A stretch of 64,000 bases of DNA from Nocardioides caldifontis (GTDB lineage: Bacteria > Actinomycetota > Actinomycetes > Propionibacteriales > Nocardioidaceae), in contig NZ_ML701737.1 in the NCBI RefSeq assembly GCF_008087345.1, positions 62,001 to 126,000 on the forward strand, written 5' to 3'. The notes beneath the pieces were generated by a model. The model had not been told where the DNA came from and did no database searches. It saw only the letters and a list, made by a program, of their open reading frames with translations. This document shows, piece by piece, positions 1-9,328 of the stretch. The position numbers were made by a program, and so were the translations under genes. The stretch's first letter is position 1. Each line of letters begins with the position of its first letter.

Positions 1-129
1 GTCCCGATCGTGCTCGGCCGCGGTGTCTCGGTGTGGACCGGGCTGGAGGGGCTCGAGGACAGGTACGACGTCGAGGCGGTCTCGACCCCGAGCGGCGTCA
101 CCCACCTGACCTTCACCCGCAAGCGTTGA
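1..129 (+). CDS. DHFR/RibD-like reductase family protein, C-terminal fragment
   Basis: The gene enters from outside the window and only its last 42 codons are present, ending in TGA at 127-129. The visible end reads PIVLGRGVSVWTGLEG, then a stretch ending in GVTHLTFTRKR. This resembles the C-terminus of small dihydrofolate reductase-like (RibD C-terminal domain) proteins, where a 'P.VLG.G...' strand precedes a short helix and a final strand. The catalytic and NADPH-binding parts are outside the window, so the function cannot be assigned beyond the family. A tandem repeat block starts directly at its stop codon. Confidence 0.6.
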   Translation, partial: VPIVLGRGVSVWTGLEGLEDRYDVEAVSTPSGVTHLTFTRKR

Positions 130-214
130 GCCGCCCCTCGTGGCGCGCGACAGGGGTGTTGAGCCGCCCCTCGTGGCTCGTCAGGGGTGTCGACCCGCCC
201 CTCGTGGCGCGTCA
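124..214. repeat. Tandem copies of a dispersed GAGCCGCCCCTCGTGG repeat
   Basis: Three imperfect units of about 30 nt follow one another, each with the core GAGCCGCCCCTCGTGG (the third has GACCCG) and separated by a CAGGGGTGT-type spacer. The block lies between the stop codons of two convergent genes. A reverse-orientation relative with the same core occurs at about 57875-57935, so this is a dispersed intergenic family and not a local duplication only. It may also act as a terminator region, but no strong local hairpin is visible here. Confidence 0.75.
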
Positions 215-699
215 GTCGAGCCGCAGCAGCGCGACCGCCAGGCAGACCAGCGCGCCCGTCGAGGTGAGCGTCCGGACGACGTTCCACCGCACCCAGCGCC
301 GCTCGAAGCGGGCCCGGGCCGCGGCGAGCTCCGGCGCCGGGGCGTCGAGCGTCACCTCCCCGATCGCCCGGTTGAGCGGCAGGTGCACGGCGCCGGTGAT
401 CACCAGGTCGCGACGGCGAGGACGAACGCCCCTGCCACGGGTACGGCGTCCCTGGTTCCCCGGTCGACCAGGGTCATGACGAGGGCGGCCGCCACGAGCA
501 CCGGCGCGGCCGTGAACGGCACCATGAACGACGGGTTGGAGACCGCCCGGTCGATCGCCTGGAAGGTGCCGACGTACTCGACGTCGTCCCGCTTCCCCAG
601 CGCCGGCATCACCGTGTGCGCGAACGCCCCGAGGAACCCGGCGGTGAGCCCCACGGCCACGGTGGCGAGGACCAAGGTGGTCCCGAGCACGGCCGTCAC
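212..699 (-). pseudogene. DUF1772 membrane protein, frameshifted
   Basis: This encodes a small membrane protein of the DUF1772 type. The GTG start at 699 overlaps the stop of the upstream VOC gene (GTGA), so the two would be translationally coupled. The first part reads through hydrophobic segments, including LATVAVGLTAGFLGAFAHTV and later VAGAFVLAVATW. It then meets TGA at 402-400. The family-typical continuation ITGAVHLPLNRAIGEV lies in another frame and runs to a stop at 214-212. The span is 488 nt, one base short of a whole number of codons, and one extra G in the GG run near 403 would restore a 162-residue protein. It is either a real one-base deletion or a sequence error. Confidence 0.7.
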
Positions 700-1073
700 C
701 CGACCGGCACGCTCGTGTCGACCTCCCAGTAGACCTCGATCCGCCACCCGTCCGGGTCGAGGCACTTGAACGAGACGAGCTCCTCCTCGTCGTCGCTCTC
801 CACGACCGGGACCCCGGCCGCCTGCAGCCGCTGCTCCAGGGCACGGACCTGGTCGGGGTCCGGCACCCGGAAGCCGACGTGGAGGAAGGTGTCCGGCGGC
901 GCCGATCCGGTGGACGGGTGCAGGGCGAGGTCGAAGCCGTCGCGGTTGCGGACGATCGTGGTGCCGTCCGGGTACCGCGTCGCGGTGGCCGGGTCGAAGT
1001 CGAACCAGGTGACGTAGAACTGCAGGCTGCGGTCGGTGTCGGCGACCGGCAGGCCGAGGTGGTGGAGCTTCAC
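696..1073 (-). CDS. VOC (glyoxalase/bleomycin resistance) family protein
   Basis: A 125-residue single-module vicinal oxygen chelate protein. It opens MKLHHLGLPVADTDRSLQFY, the usual beta-alpha start with a potential metal-ligand His. It continues with FLHVGFRVPDPDQVRALEQR, then DPDGWRIEVYW, which carries the C-terminal Glu ligand position. The family covers glyoxalases, extradiol dioxygenases and resistance proteins, and nothing here fixes the substrate. It overlaps the downstream DUF1772 gene by 4 nt, and its start lies close to the 3' end of adnB, also on the minus strand. Confidence 0.85.
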   Translation of the reverse strand: MKLHHLGLPVADTDRSLQFYVTWFDFDPATATRYPDGTTIVRNRDGFDLALHPSTGSAPPDTFLHVGFRVPDPDQVRALEQRLQAAGVPVVESDDEEELVSFKCLDPDGWRIEVYWEVDTSVPVG

Positions 1074-1092
1074 GCCTCCATCTCAGCACTGC

Positions 1093-4000
1093 TCAGGGCG
1101 TCGCGTCACCGGCCAGCAGCGCCTCGAGCTCCTCGCGTCCCGGGAGGTCGTCGTGGGTGACCACCTCGCCGTCACGGACGTAGTAGAACGCGGCACCGAC
1201 CTGCTCCAAAGGCACCCCCCGCAGCTCCGCCCAGCCGAGCCGGTAGACCGCCAGCTGCAGCGGGTCCGCGACTTGGGTGCGGTGGGTCTTCCAGTCGACG
1301 ACGAGCCACCGTCCGTCGGGCTCCCGGAACACCGCGTCGATCCGGCCGCGGACCACCTGGCTGCCGAGGACCAGCGCGAACGGCTGCTCGACCTCGACCT
1401 CGCGGCGGTCCGCGAACGGGCCCGCGCGGAACTTCGCGATGAGCTCGTCGAGCTCGGCGTCGTCGTCCACCCCCAGGTCGGCACGGTCGGAGAGCTCGTC
1501 GGGGTCGATCAGCAGCTCTTCGCGCCGGTGGTCGAAGTACGCCTCCACCCAGGCGTGGAACCGGGTCCCGAACCGGGCCGCCCGCGACGGGCGGCGCGGC
1601 ATCGGCCGGGCCAGGTCACGGGCGAGCTCCTCCGGCTCGTAGCGCAGCCGCGCGAGCGCGGTCGCGGACAGGCTCGGCGGGAGCGGCACCTCGACGACCG
1701 CGGCGTGGTCGCGCGCCGCCTCCTCGACCAGGCGGGCGAGCTCCTCGTCCCACTGCTGCACGCGGCTGAGGGCGACGATGTCGTCCACCGGCTCCCCGTA
1801 GGAGTCGCCGGCGGCGAGGGCGGCTGCCGCCTCGGTCACCAGCGCGGCGGCCGCCCGGCGCCGCTCCACCTCGGGCGTGTGGTGGGAGATCGGCCAGGGC
1901 CGCTCCTGGGTGCCCTCGCCGTAGGGCGACGGGTCGCCCTTCTGCGCGGCCTCGCACCACCGGACCGGCTGCTCGCCCCACCCCTGCACGACTTCGAGGG
2001 TGCGGAGGAGGTACTCCGAGGGGCCCCGGCCGCCCTTGAGCCTCGGCGCCCAGCACCACGCGGAGACGGTCAGCGAGTGGCGGGCCCGGGTCCACGCGAC
2101 GTACGCCAGCCTGAGCTCCTCGGTCGCCTCGTGGCGGCGCCCGGCCTCGGCGTGCTGCTGGAGGTCGACCGGGGTCCAGCCGCCGAGCACCGGCCGGTCG
2201 TGGGCGTCGCCGCGCAGCTCCCCGGGCATCACGAACGGCACCGTCAGTGCGGTGGAGCGCCCCTGGCCGGACGGGAACTTCTTGTCGGTGACGCCGACGA
2301 GGAACACCGCGTCCCACTCGAGCCCCTTGGCCCGGTGGACGGTCAGGAGCTTGACCGAGTCGGCCTCCGAGGGGGTGGCGACGTCGAGCCCCTGGCCGAG
2401 CTCGTCCTCCGCCTCGAGCCAGCCGAGCAGGGCCGGCAGCGTCACCGTGCCGTCGACGGCCTGGAACTCCGACACGGCCTGCACGAAGAGGTCGAGGTTG
2501 TCCCGGCGGGCCGCGGCCGCGGGGCTCACCGACGCCGCGAGCTCCACGTCGATGCCGGTGGTGTCGATGATCCGGCGGACCAGGTCGAGGATCGGTTCGC
2601 CGGCCGCGGCGCGGAGCCGGCGCAGCTCGGCGGCGAGGAGGGCGAACCGGTCACGTGCCTCGGGCGAGTAGCCGAGGTCGCCGGGGTCCTCGAGCGCGTC
2701 GCCGAGCGAGGGCAGCTCGGTCGGGTCACCGCCCTCGACGGCGGCGGCGAGCTCCTCCTCGACGCTGGTCGGCCGCTGCCCCCGTGGTGCGCCGCCGCAG
2801 AGCTCGCGGGCCCGCCGGCCCAGCAGCGCCAGGTCACGCGGGCCGACCGCCCACCGGGGGCCGGTGAGCAAGGTGAGGAGGGCGGCGTTCGCGGTCGCGT
2901 CCTGCAGCAGCGTCAGCGTGGCGACGACCTCGGCCACCTCGGGGAGCCGGAGCAGCCCCTTGAGGCCGACGATCTCGACCGGGATCTCCCGCGAGGTGAG
3001 CGCGTCGAAGACGTCGGCGGCGTGCGCGTTGTTGCGCGTCAGGACGCCGATCTCCTTCCACGACGGGGCCTCCATCGCCGCATGGGTGGCCGCGACCTCC
3101 TCGGCCAGCCACTCGAGCTCCTCGTCGTAGGTCTGGTGCACCGCGACTCGCACCTGGCCGGGCTCGGCCCCCGGCTTGGGCTCCAGCGGTCGGAGCGAGG
3201 GGCGCTCGGCGTAGAGCGGCGCGGCGAGGTGGTTGGCCGCCTCGAGGATCCGGGCGTCGGACCGGCGGTTGACGGTGAGCGGGTAGCTGCGGGGCCGCCC
3301 GTCGGGGGTGGGGAACGACCGGTCGAACTGGAGGATGTTCGACACCGAGGCGCCCCGCCAGCCGTAGATCGCCTGGTTGGGGTCACCCACCGCGGTCACC
3401 GGGTGGCCGAGGCCGTGGTCGGCGTCGGGGCCGGAGAAGAGCCGGCTGAGCATCAGCGCCTGGGCGACCGAGGTGTCCTGGTACTCGTCGAGCAGCACCA
3501 CCTTGAACCGCGTCCGCTCGGCAGCACCGACCTCGGGACACTCCTGGGCCAGCCGCGCGGCCAGCGCGATCTGGTCGGAGAAGTCCATCAGCCCGAGCTC
3601 GGCCTTGAGGGCGCGGTAGCCCTGGACGAGGTCGAGGAGCTCGGCCCGCTTGTCGATCGCCGCGATCGCCTTCAGGTTCTTGTCGCGGTAGGTCTTGCGG
3701 TGCTCGGTCGCCATCCCCTCCTCGAGCCGGCGGCGCTGCTCCGCGTCGTGGCGGCGCACCTGGTCGGCGGTGACGAGGTGCTCGCTCATCTCGGCCTCGA
3801 GCCCGAGGAGGTACTGGATGACGTGGCGCGGCGAGTCGGTGAGGTGGCGAACCGGCGCGTGGTGGCGCTGCACCGCACGGGCGGCGAGCTGGTAGCGGGA
3901 CGCATCGGCGATCAGCCGGGTGTCCGGCTCGTGACCGATCCGCAGCCCGTGGTCGGTCAGGAGCGCGGCGGCGTAGGAGTGGTACGTCGCGACCGTGGGC

Positions 4001-4341
4001 TCCTCCTGCTCGTCCTCGTCGGCGCTCCGGGGGCCGTCGGCGCGCAGCAGCCCGGCCTCGCGCAGCCGCTCGCGGATCCGGCCGCCGAGCTCGGCGGTGG
4101 CCTTCGTGGTGAACGTCAGGCCGAGGACCTCCCCCGGCTCGACCTGGCCGGTCGCGACCAGCCAGACGACCCGCGCCGCCATCACCGTGGTCTTGCCGGA
4201 CCCGGCGCCCGCGACGACCACCGCGGGCTCCAGCGGCGCGGTGATCGCGGCGAACTGCTGGTCGCTGAAGGCGAAGTCGGCCCGCATCAGCCGCTGCAGC
4301 TGCTCGGGGGTGTCGATCCGCATCCCTCGCTCCGCGGTCAC
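1093..4341 (-). CDS. adnB: AdnB-like UvrD-family helicase-nuclease subunit
   Basis: The protein is 1082 residues if it starts at GTG 4341, which overlaps the adnA stop (GTGA). An ATG at 4323 is the alternative. It has a superfamily 1 motor: Walker A AGAGSGKT at residues 44-51, the DEYQDT Walker B motif, GDPNQAIYGWRGA, and LLTVHRAKGLEWDAVF. The C-terminus carries a RecB-type nuclease module with GTRFHAW, GRIDAVF and VVDWKT, which supply the His, Asp, Asp and Lys positions. In mycobacteria AdnA and AdnB form the heterodimer that resects double-strand breaks, and both subunits have this motor-plus-nuclease layout. The order here (adnA then adnB) matches that pair. Confidence 0.9.
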   Translation of the reverse strand: MTAERGMRIDTPEQLQRLMRADFAFSDQQFAAITAPLEPAVVVAGAGSGKTTVMAARVVWLVATGQVEPGEVLGLTFTTKATAELGGRIRERLREAGLLRADGPRSADEDEQEEPTVATYHSYAAALLTDHGLRIGHEPDTRLIADASRYQLAARAVQRHHAPVRHLTDSPRHVIQYLLGLEAEMSEHLVTADQVRRHDAEQRRRLEEGMATEHRKTYRDKNLKAIAAIDKRAELLDLVQGYRALKAELGLMDFSDQIALAARLAQECPEVGAAERTRFKVVLLDEYQDTSVAQALMLSRLFSGPDADHGLGHPVTAVGDPNQAIYGWRGASVSNILQFDRSFPTPDGRPRSYPLTVNRRSDARILEAANHLAAPLYAERPSLRPLEPKPGAEPGQVRVAVHQTYDEELEWLAEEVAATHAAMEAPSWKEIGVLTRNNAHAADVFDALTSREIPVEIVGLKGLLRLPEVAEVVATLTLLQDATANAALLTLLTGPRWAVGPRDLALLGRRARELCGGAPRGQRPTSVEEELAAAVEGGDPTELPSLGDALEDPGDLGYSPEARDRFALLAAELRRLRAAAGEPILDLVRRIIDTTGIDVELAASVSPAAAARRDNLDLFVQAVSEFQAVDGTVTLPALLGWLEAEDELGQGLDVATPSEADSVKLLTVHRAKGLEWDAVFLVGVTDKKFPSGQGRSTALTVPFVMPGELRGDAHDRPVLGGWTPVDLQQHAEAGRRHEATEELRLAYVAWTRARHSLTVSAWCWAPRLKGGRGPSEYLLRTLEVVQGWGEQPVRWCEAAQKGDPSPYGEGTQERPWPISHHTPEVERRRAAAALVTEAAAALAAGDSYGEPVDDIVALSRVQQWDEELARLVEEAARDHAAVVEVPLPPSLSATALARLRYEPEELARDLARPMPRRPSRAARFGTRFHAWVEAYFDHRREELLIDPDELSDRADLGVDDDAELDELIAKFRAGPFADRREVEVEQPFALVLGSQVVRGRIDAVFREPDGRWLVVDWKTHRTQVADPLQLAVYRLGWAELRGVPLEQVGAAFYYVRDGEVVTHDDLPGREELEALLAGDATP

Positions 4342-7300
4342 GAGAGCACGCTCCCCGAGGACCACACGGGGCAGATGGCCTGGAAGTCGCACCGGTCGCA
4401 GTGGGACCCCGGTCGCGCCACCAGCTCCTCCTCGCGGACGACCCGCGCCGCGGCCATCAGCTGCTCCTCGACCAGCCGCGGACCGTCGGTCTCCGCGGGC
4501 GGCTCCTGCGCCTGGACCTTGGGGAGGCTCTCGCCCAGCCGGAGCTGGACCAGCTCGGCGCCACCCGCCTTCACCGGCCGCCCCACGACACCGTCGGCGG
4601 CACCGTGGTCGACCGCGAGCTGGTAGAGCCCGAGCTGCGCGTGCTCCTTCACCTGGGGGCCCGTCGGTGCGTACTTCCCGGTCTTCAGGTCGACCACCAC
4701 GACCCGTCCCGCCTCGTCCAGCTCGAGCCGGTCGGCGTACCCCTCGAGCCGGACGACCTCGCCGTCCGGCAGCGTCACCTCCGCACGGAGGTGGCTCTCG
4801 GTGCTCACCACCGTCCGGGAGCCGGGCCGCTCGTGCCAGGCGGCGAAGCGGCGCAGCGCCGCGGCGACCTCCTCCCGCTCGCGGGAGCGCGACCACGGGG
4901 TGCGGAACTCCAGGCGCCCCCACACCTCGTCCACCAGCGGCATCAGCTCGGACTCCACCCCGTCGACGTCGGCGGGGAGCTCGCCGCGGGCGATGCGGTC
5001 CGCGAGCGCGTGCACCACCATGCCGAACCCTTGCTGGGAGCTGCTCACCGCCTGGCCGCCGGCCTCGCGGGTCAGGAACCACTGCGCGGGGCAGCGCAGG
5101 ATCCCCTCCAGCGCACTGGCCGACAGGGTGAGCGGCTGGTCGCCCGGGCGGAGCGGTCGCTCCGAACGGCTCGGCGCGCGCATCCCCCACCACGTCACCG
5201 GGTCGGCCTGCGGCGCGATCGGGCGGCCGTGCACCTCGGTCGCGGCGAGCGCGGCGAGCCGTGCCGCGGCCGCCTGCCGGAGCACGAGGGGCTCGTCGGG
5301 GTCGGCCGCGCACCGGCGCAGCTCGGCGACGATGCCGGCCATCGAGAGCGGTCGACGCGGCCGGCCCTGCCGGTGGACCAGCTCACGGCCGAGCTCGGGC
5401 AGGAAGCGGGAGGGCTGCTCGCCCTCGTCGTCGGGCGAGGCGACCGCGGTCACCACGAGCCGCTCCCGAGCGCGGGTGCAGGCGACGTAGAAGAGCCGCC
5501 GCTCCTCGGCTCGCAGGGACGCCGGCGACGGCGGCGGCAGCAGCCCGTCGGCGTCGATCCGGTCGACCTCGAAGAGCGAGCCGCGGCGCCGCACGTCGGG
5601 CCAGCTGCCCTCCTGCACGTGGGCGACCACGACGAGCCGCCACTCCAGCCCCTTGGAGCGGTGCGCGGTCAGCAGCCGTACGGCGTCGCCGCGCACGCCC
5701 CGGTCGGCGAGGGTGTCGGCCGGGATCTCCTGGGCCGACAGGGTGGCGAGGAAGCTCGCCACACTGGTGTGGCCGCGCTGCTCCTCGGTGCGGGCCGCGG
5801 TCTCGAACAGGGCGCACAGGGCGTCGAGGTCACGGTGGGCCAGCCGGGCCGCCTGTCCGCCGTGCTGGCTGGCCGACCGGAGCCGCTGCCCCCAGTCGGT
5901 GCCGGCCCACAGGATCCAGAGCACTTCCTCCGCGGTGCCGCCCTCCTGAAGCACCTGCCGCGCCTCGGTGACGAGGGTCGCCAGCCGGCGGGCCCGCTGG
6001 GCGGCGGTGCCGTCGACGCCGGTCAGCACCCCCGGCTCGAGCACCACCCGGCGGAGCAGGTCGCGGGGCGAGGTGCCGGCGGGGAGGGTGCCGCCCTGCC
6101 GGGCGCGCATCGCGCGCACCAGGGCGCGGACGTCGGTGGCGTCGAGCCCGGCGAGGGGCGAGGTGAGCAGCTCCTCGGCGCGCGAGGCGTCGACGTAGCG
6201 GGGGTCCTCGGGGTCCGTCACGGCCGCGTCGACCACCACCCGCAGCGCGCCGAGCAGCACGAGCACGGCGGGCTCGCGGACCAGCGGCGTCTCGTCGGCC
6301 GCGACCTCGACCGGCACGCCGGCAGCGGTGAGCGACCGGCGCAGGGACGGGATCATCGCCCGGCCGGAACGGACCAGCACCGCCATCTCCGACCAGCCCA
6401 GGCCGTCCTCGAGGTTGGCGCGGCGCAGCAGGTCGGCGACGTTCTCGACCTCGGCCCGCGCGGTGTCGAAGGTGAGCACCTCCACCCGGCCGGCTCCCGA
6501 CCCGGGCGCCGTGACCGGGCTGCGGAACTGCGCCCACCGGTCGGCGCCGATCGCCCCGCTGACCGCGATCCCGGAGGCGACGGACTGCGCGGCCCGGAGG
6601 ATCCGCGACCCGAAGCGGCGGGTGGTGCCGAGCACCTGCACGGGTGCAGGCGTCCCGTCGGCGCGCGGGAACTCGCGCGGGAACTCGAGGATGCCGCGGA
6701 CGTCGGCCCCGCGGAAGCCGTAGATCGACTGGTCGGGGTCGCCGACGACCACCAGGTTGCGCCCGTCGCCGGCGAGCGCCTTCAGCAGCCGCACCTGGCT
6801 GGGGTCGGTGTCCTGGTACTCGTCGACGAAGACGTGCGTGTAGCGAGCGCGCAGCTCCTCGCGGTGGGCCTCGGCCTCCACGACCGCGCGGGTGACCAGG
6901 TCGGCGTGGTCGACGGCGCTCTCGTCGCCGAGGACCGCGAGGTACTGCTCCATGAACCGGCCGGCCGAGACCAGCTCGGGGCGCTCCTCCCGGCGTCCGA
7001 GCCGGACGAGGTCCTCGGGGTCGAGCCCGCGCTCCCGGGCCCGGGCGAGCACGGCGTGCACCTCGCGCGCGAACCCCCGCGTGCCCACCGCCGGCTGCAG
7101 GGCGCGGGGCCAACGGATCGACTCAGGGGCGTCGGTCAGCAGCTCGGCGAGCACGACGTCCTGCTCCGCGGCGGAGAGCAGCCGCAGCGGCGCCGAGTAG
7201 AGCTCGGCCGGGGCGTAGCGGCGGACCAGCCCGTAGGCGAAGGAGTGGAACGTCGAGGCCAGTGGGGTCGCGAGCGTGCGCCCCAGCCGTGCGGTCACCC

Positions 7301-7613
7301 GGTCGCGCAGCTGCTCGGCCGCCTTTCGGCTGAAGGTGAGCGCCAGCACCTGCTCGGGCTCCACCCCGCGCCGCTCCACCAGGTCGACGACCGACTCCAC
7401 CATCGTCGTCGTCTTCCCGGTGCCCGGGCCGGCGAGCACCAGCAGCGGACCGCCCGGGTGGTCGACGACGGCCCGCTGCGCAGGGTCGAGCCGGGGCAGC
7501 GCGGAGCCGCCCGCCGCCGGGGGCCGGAGCACGTAGGCCGGGCCCCCGCTGCGGACCGCGGGGGCGGGCGGCAGGAGGGGCTGGCGCGGGGGTGCGACGG
7601 TCGGCTGGCTCAT
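4338..7613 (-). CDS. adnA: AdnA-like UvrD-family helicase-nuclease subunit
   Basis: A 1091-residue protein starting at ATG 7613. Walker A AGPGTGKT is at residues 61-68. FVDEYQDTDPSQ, GDPDQSIYGFRGADV and LLTAHRSKGLEW follow. The C-terminal RecB-like nuclease has GYADRLEL and VVVDLKTGK. A Cys in ILRCPAQWF followed far downstream by CxxCxxxxxC (HCDRCDFQAIC) is the four-Cys pattern of the iron-sulfur clusters in AddB/AdnA-type nucleases. It is the first gene of the adnA-adnB pair and is divergent from the CoA transferase, with 110 nt between them. A much longer open frame extends upstream but lacks family similarity. Confidence 0.9.
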   Translation of the reverse strand: MSQPTVAPPRQPLLPPAPAVRSGGPAYVLRPPAAGGSALPRLDPAQRAVVDHPGGPLLVLAGPGTGKTTTMVESVVDLVERRGVEPEQVLALTFSRKAAEQLRDRVTARLGRTLATPLASTFHSFAYGLVRRYAPAELYSAPLRLLSAAEQDVVLAELLTDAPESIRWPRALQPAVGTRGFAREVHAVLARARERGLDPEDLVRLGRREERPELVSAGRFMEQYLAVLGDESAVDHADLVTRAVVEAEAHREELRARYTHVFVDEYQDTDPSQVRLLKALAGDGRNLVVVGDPDQSIYGFRGADVRGILEFPREFPRADGTPAPVQVLGTTRRFGSRILRAAQSVASGIAVSGAIGADRWAQFRSPVTAPGSGAGRVEVLTFDTARAEVENVADLLRRANLEDGLGWSEMAVLVRSGRAMIPSLRRSLTAAGVPVEVAADETPLVREPAVLVLLGALRVVVDAAVTDPEDPRYVDASRAEELLTSPLAGLDATDVRALVRAMRARQGGTLPAGTSPRDLLRRVVLEPGVLTGVDGTAAQRARRLATLVTEARQVLQEGGTAEEVLWILWAGTDWGQRLRSASQHGGQAARLAHRDLDALCALFETAARTEEQRGHTSVASFLATLSAQEIPADTLADRGVRGDAVRLLTAHRSKGLEWRLVVVAHVQEGSWPDVRRRGSLFEVDRIDADGLLPPPSPASLRAEERRLFYVACTRARERLVVTAVASPDDEGEQPSRFLPELGRELVHRQGRPRRPLSMAGIVAELRRCAADPDEPLVLRQAAAARLAALAATEVHGRPIAPQADPVTWWGMRAPSRSERPLRPGDQPLTLSASALEGILRCPAQWFLTREAGGQAVSSSQQGFGMVVHALADRIARGELPADVDGVESELMPLVDEVWGRLEFRTPWSRSREREEVAAALRRFAAWHERPGSRTVVSTESHLRAEVTLPDGEVVRLEGYADRLELDEAGRVVVVDLKTGKYAPTGPQVKEHAQLGLYQLAVDHGAADGVVGRPVKAGGAELVQLRLGESLPKVQAQEPPAETDGPRLVEEQLMAAARVVREEELVARPGSHCDRCDFQAICPVWSSGSVLS

Positions 7614-7723
7614 CACGGACCATCCCAACACGCGGCTCCGACAGAACCGCGACGATGTCCGGGCGGGTCGGGCGACTCCGGTCACCCACCGGCCCTCGAG
7701 GCCCGGTCGGTACGGTCGACCCC

Positions 7724-8899
7724 ATGTCCGAGGACCTGGAGGAGAGGGGTCCCCTGGCCGGGGTCCTCGTCGTCGACCTGACCCGCGCCCTCGCCGGGCC
7801 GCACGCCGCGATGATGCTGGGTGACCTGGGCGCTCGCGTCGTGAAGGTGGAGACGCCGGCCGGCGGTGACGACTCACGCGGGTGGGGGCCGCCGTTCGTC
7901 GGCGAGGGCGAGGAGCGGCAGTCGACGTACTTCATGTCGGCGAACCGCAACAAGGAGTCGCTGCGGCTCGACCTCAAGGACGAGGGCGACAAGGAGCTCC
8001 TGGCCGCGCTCGTCCGCCGCGCCGACGTCCTGCTCGAGAACTTCCGGGTCGGGGTGCTCGACCGCCTCGGGTTCCCGGTGGCGCGGCTCCACCGGCTCAA
8101 CCCCGGGCTGGTGATCGGCTCGATCACCGGGTTCGGCCACGACGGGCCGGAGGCCGCGCGCTCGGGGTACGACCAGATCGCGCAGGGCGAGGCCGGGCTG
8201 ATGAGCCTGACCGGGATCCACGAGCCGACCAAGGTCGGCGTCCCGATCTCGGACCTGCTCGCCGGGATGAACCTGGCGTACGGCGTAGTGTCGGCGTTGT
8301 ACGAGCGGCAGCGGACCGGTCGTGGCCGGGTGGTCCGCACCTCGTTGCTGGCCGGGGTCATCGGGGTGCACGCCTACCAGGGCACCCGGTGGACGGTCGG
8401 CCGGGAGGTGCCCGGGCTGGCCGGCTCGCACCACCCGGCCATCGCGCCGTACGGCATGTTCCGCACCGCGACCGCGCCGGTGCAGGTGGCCTGCGGCTCC
8501 GAGGGGCTGTGGCGTGCGTTCGCCACCGCCCTCGGGATCGACCCCGCCGACCCGCGGTTCGCGACGAACCTCGACCGGGTCACCAACCGCGAGGAGCTCA
8601 CCGTCGAGATCGAGGCGATGTTCGCCAACGCCGACGCCGAGCGCTGGTTGGCGCTGCTGGCCGAGGCGGGCGTGCCGGCGGGCAAGGTGCGCGAGCTCGA
8701 CGACGTCTACGCGTGGGAGCAGACCCGCTCCCAGGGGCTCGTCCTCGAGGTGGACCATCCGGTCGCGGGCCGCATCGAGCTGCCCGGCTCACCGCTGCGG
8801 TTCGACGACAACGACTACTCCGGAGGCCGGCGGACGCACCTCCCGCCGCCGCTGCTCGGCGAGCACGACGAGGCGATCCGGTCCGAGCTGGCCGACTGA
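7724..8899 (+). CDS. CaiB/BaiF family (class III) CoA transferase
   Basis: A 391-residue protein that starts MSEDLEERGPLAGVLVVDLT, the normal family opening. The catalytic aspartate position is D150 in SGYDQIAQGEAGLMSLTG. The glycine-rich region around GSITGFGHDGP and the C-terminal GSPLRFDD are also typical. Class III enzymes move CoA between carboxylic acids through a glutamyl/aspartyl-CoA type intermediate, and the substrate cannot be read from sequence. It is the first gene past adnA and marks the left edge of the accessory block. Its stop faces the VOC gene with 12 nt between them. Confidence 0.9.
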   Translation: MSEDLEERGPLAGVLVVDLTRALAGPHAAMMLGDLGARVVKVETPAGGDDSRGWGPPFVGEGEERQSTYFMSANRNKESLRLDLKDEGDKELLAALVRRADVLLENFRVGVLDRLGFPVARLHRLNPGLVIGSITGFGHDGPEAARSGYDQIAQGEAGLMSLTGIHEPTKVGVPISDLLAGMNLAYGVVSALYERQRTGRGRVVRTSLLAGVIGVHAYQGTRWTVGREVPGLAGSHHPAIAPYGMFRTATAPVQVACGSEGLWRAFATALGIDPADPRFATNLDRVTNREELTVEIEAMFANADAERWLALLAEAGVPAGKVRELDDVYAWEQTRSQGLVLEVDHPVAGRIELPGSPLRFDDNDYSGGRRTHLPPPLLGEHDEAIRSELAD

Positions 8900-8911
8900 C
8901 CCCGGCGCGCC

Positions 8912-9283
8912 TCAGCCGTTCCAGGAGGGCAGCTGCTGGAGCGCCCACCCGTTGCCGTCGGGATCGCTGAAGAACACGAACCGCCCCCACGGCTGCTCGT
9001 CCACGTCGCTGACCTCGACGCCTCGGCCCGAGAGCTCCGAGTGGGCGGCGTCGGCGTCCGCGACCACCATCTGCAGGTTGTCGAGCGAGCCGGGCGCCAT
9101 CTCCGTGAGCCCCTTGCCGAAGGCGATCGAGCACCCCGACCCCGGCGGCGTCATCTGGACGAACCTGACCTCGTCGCTGACCGTGTGGTCGTGGTCGAGC
9201 ACGAAGCCGACCTTCTCGTAGAACTCCTTGGCCCGGTCGACGTCGGTCACCGGCACGGCCACCAGCTCCAGCCTCATCTCCAT
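8912..9283 (-). CDS. VOC family protein
   Basis: A 123-residue VOC-fold protein starting MEMRLELVAVPVTDVDRAKEFY (ATG 9283; a second ATG lies at 9277). It carries two half-modules, with NLQMVVADADAAHSEL and VFFSDPDGNGWALQQLP near the end. This is the glyoxalase-like subgroup in which the C-terminal ligand Glu is replaced by Gln, so metal chemistry is uncertain. It is divergent from the thioesterase gene with 45 nt between starts, enough for back-to-back promoters. Confidence 0.85.
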   Translation of the reverse strand: MEMRLELVAVPVTDVDRAKEFYEKVGFVLDHDHTVSDEVRFVQMTPPGSGCSIAFGKGLTEMAPGSLDNLQMVVADADAAHSELSGRGVEVSDVDEQPWGRFVFFSDPDGNGWALQQLPSWNG

Positions 9284-9328
9284 CCGCCCACGGTAAGGCC
9301 GCCGGTGGCCCCTGGATAGGCTCGTGCC

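Noticed and set aside
1036-4626. A 1196-codon open frame on the plus strand opposite adnB
   Set aside because: It is Arg/Pro/Gly/Leu-rich without any recognisable domain and is exactly antisense to a gene with complete helicase and nuclease motifs. Such long mirror frames are usual in DNA with very high GC at third codon positions.
4401-7781. An 1126-codon open frame on the plus strand opposite adnA
   Set aside because: Same reason: low-complexity composition, no motifs, fully antisense to adnA.
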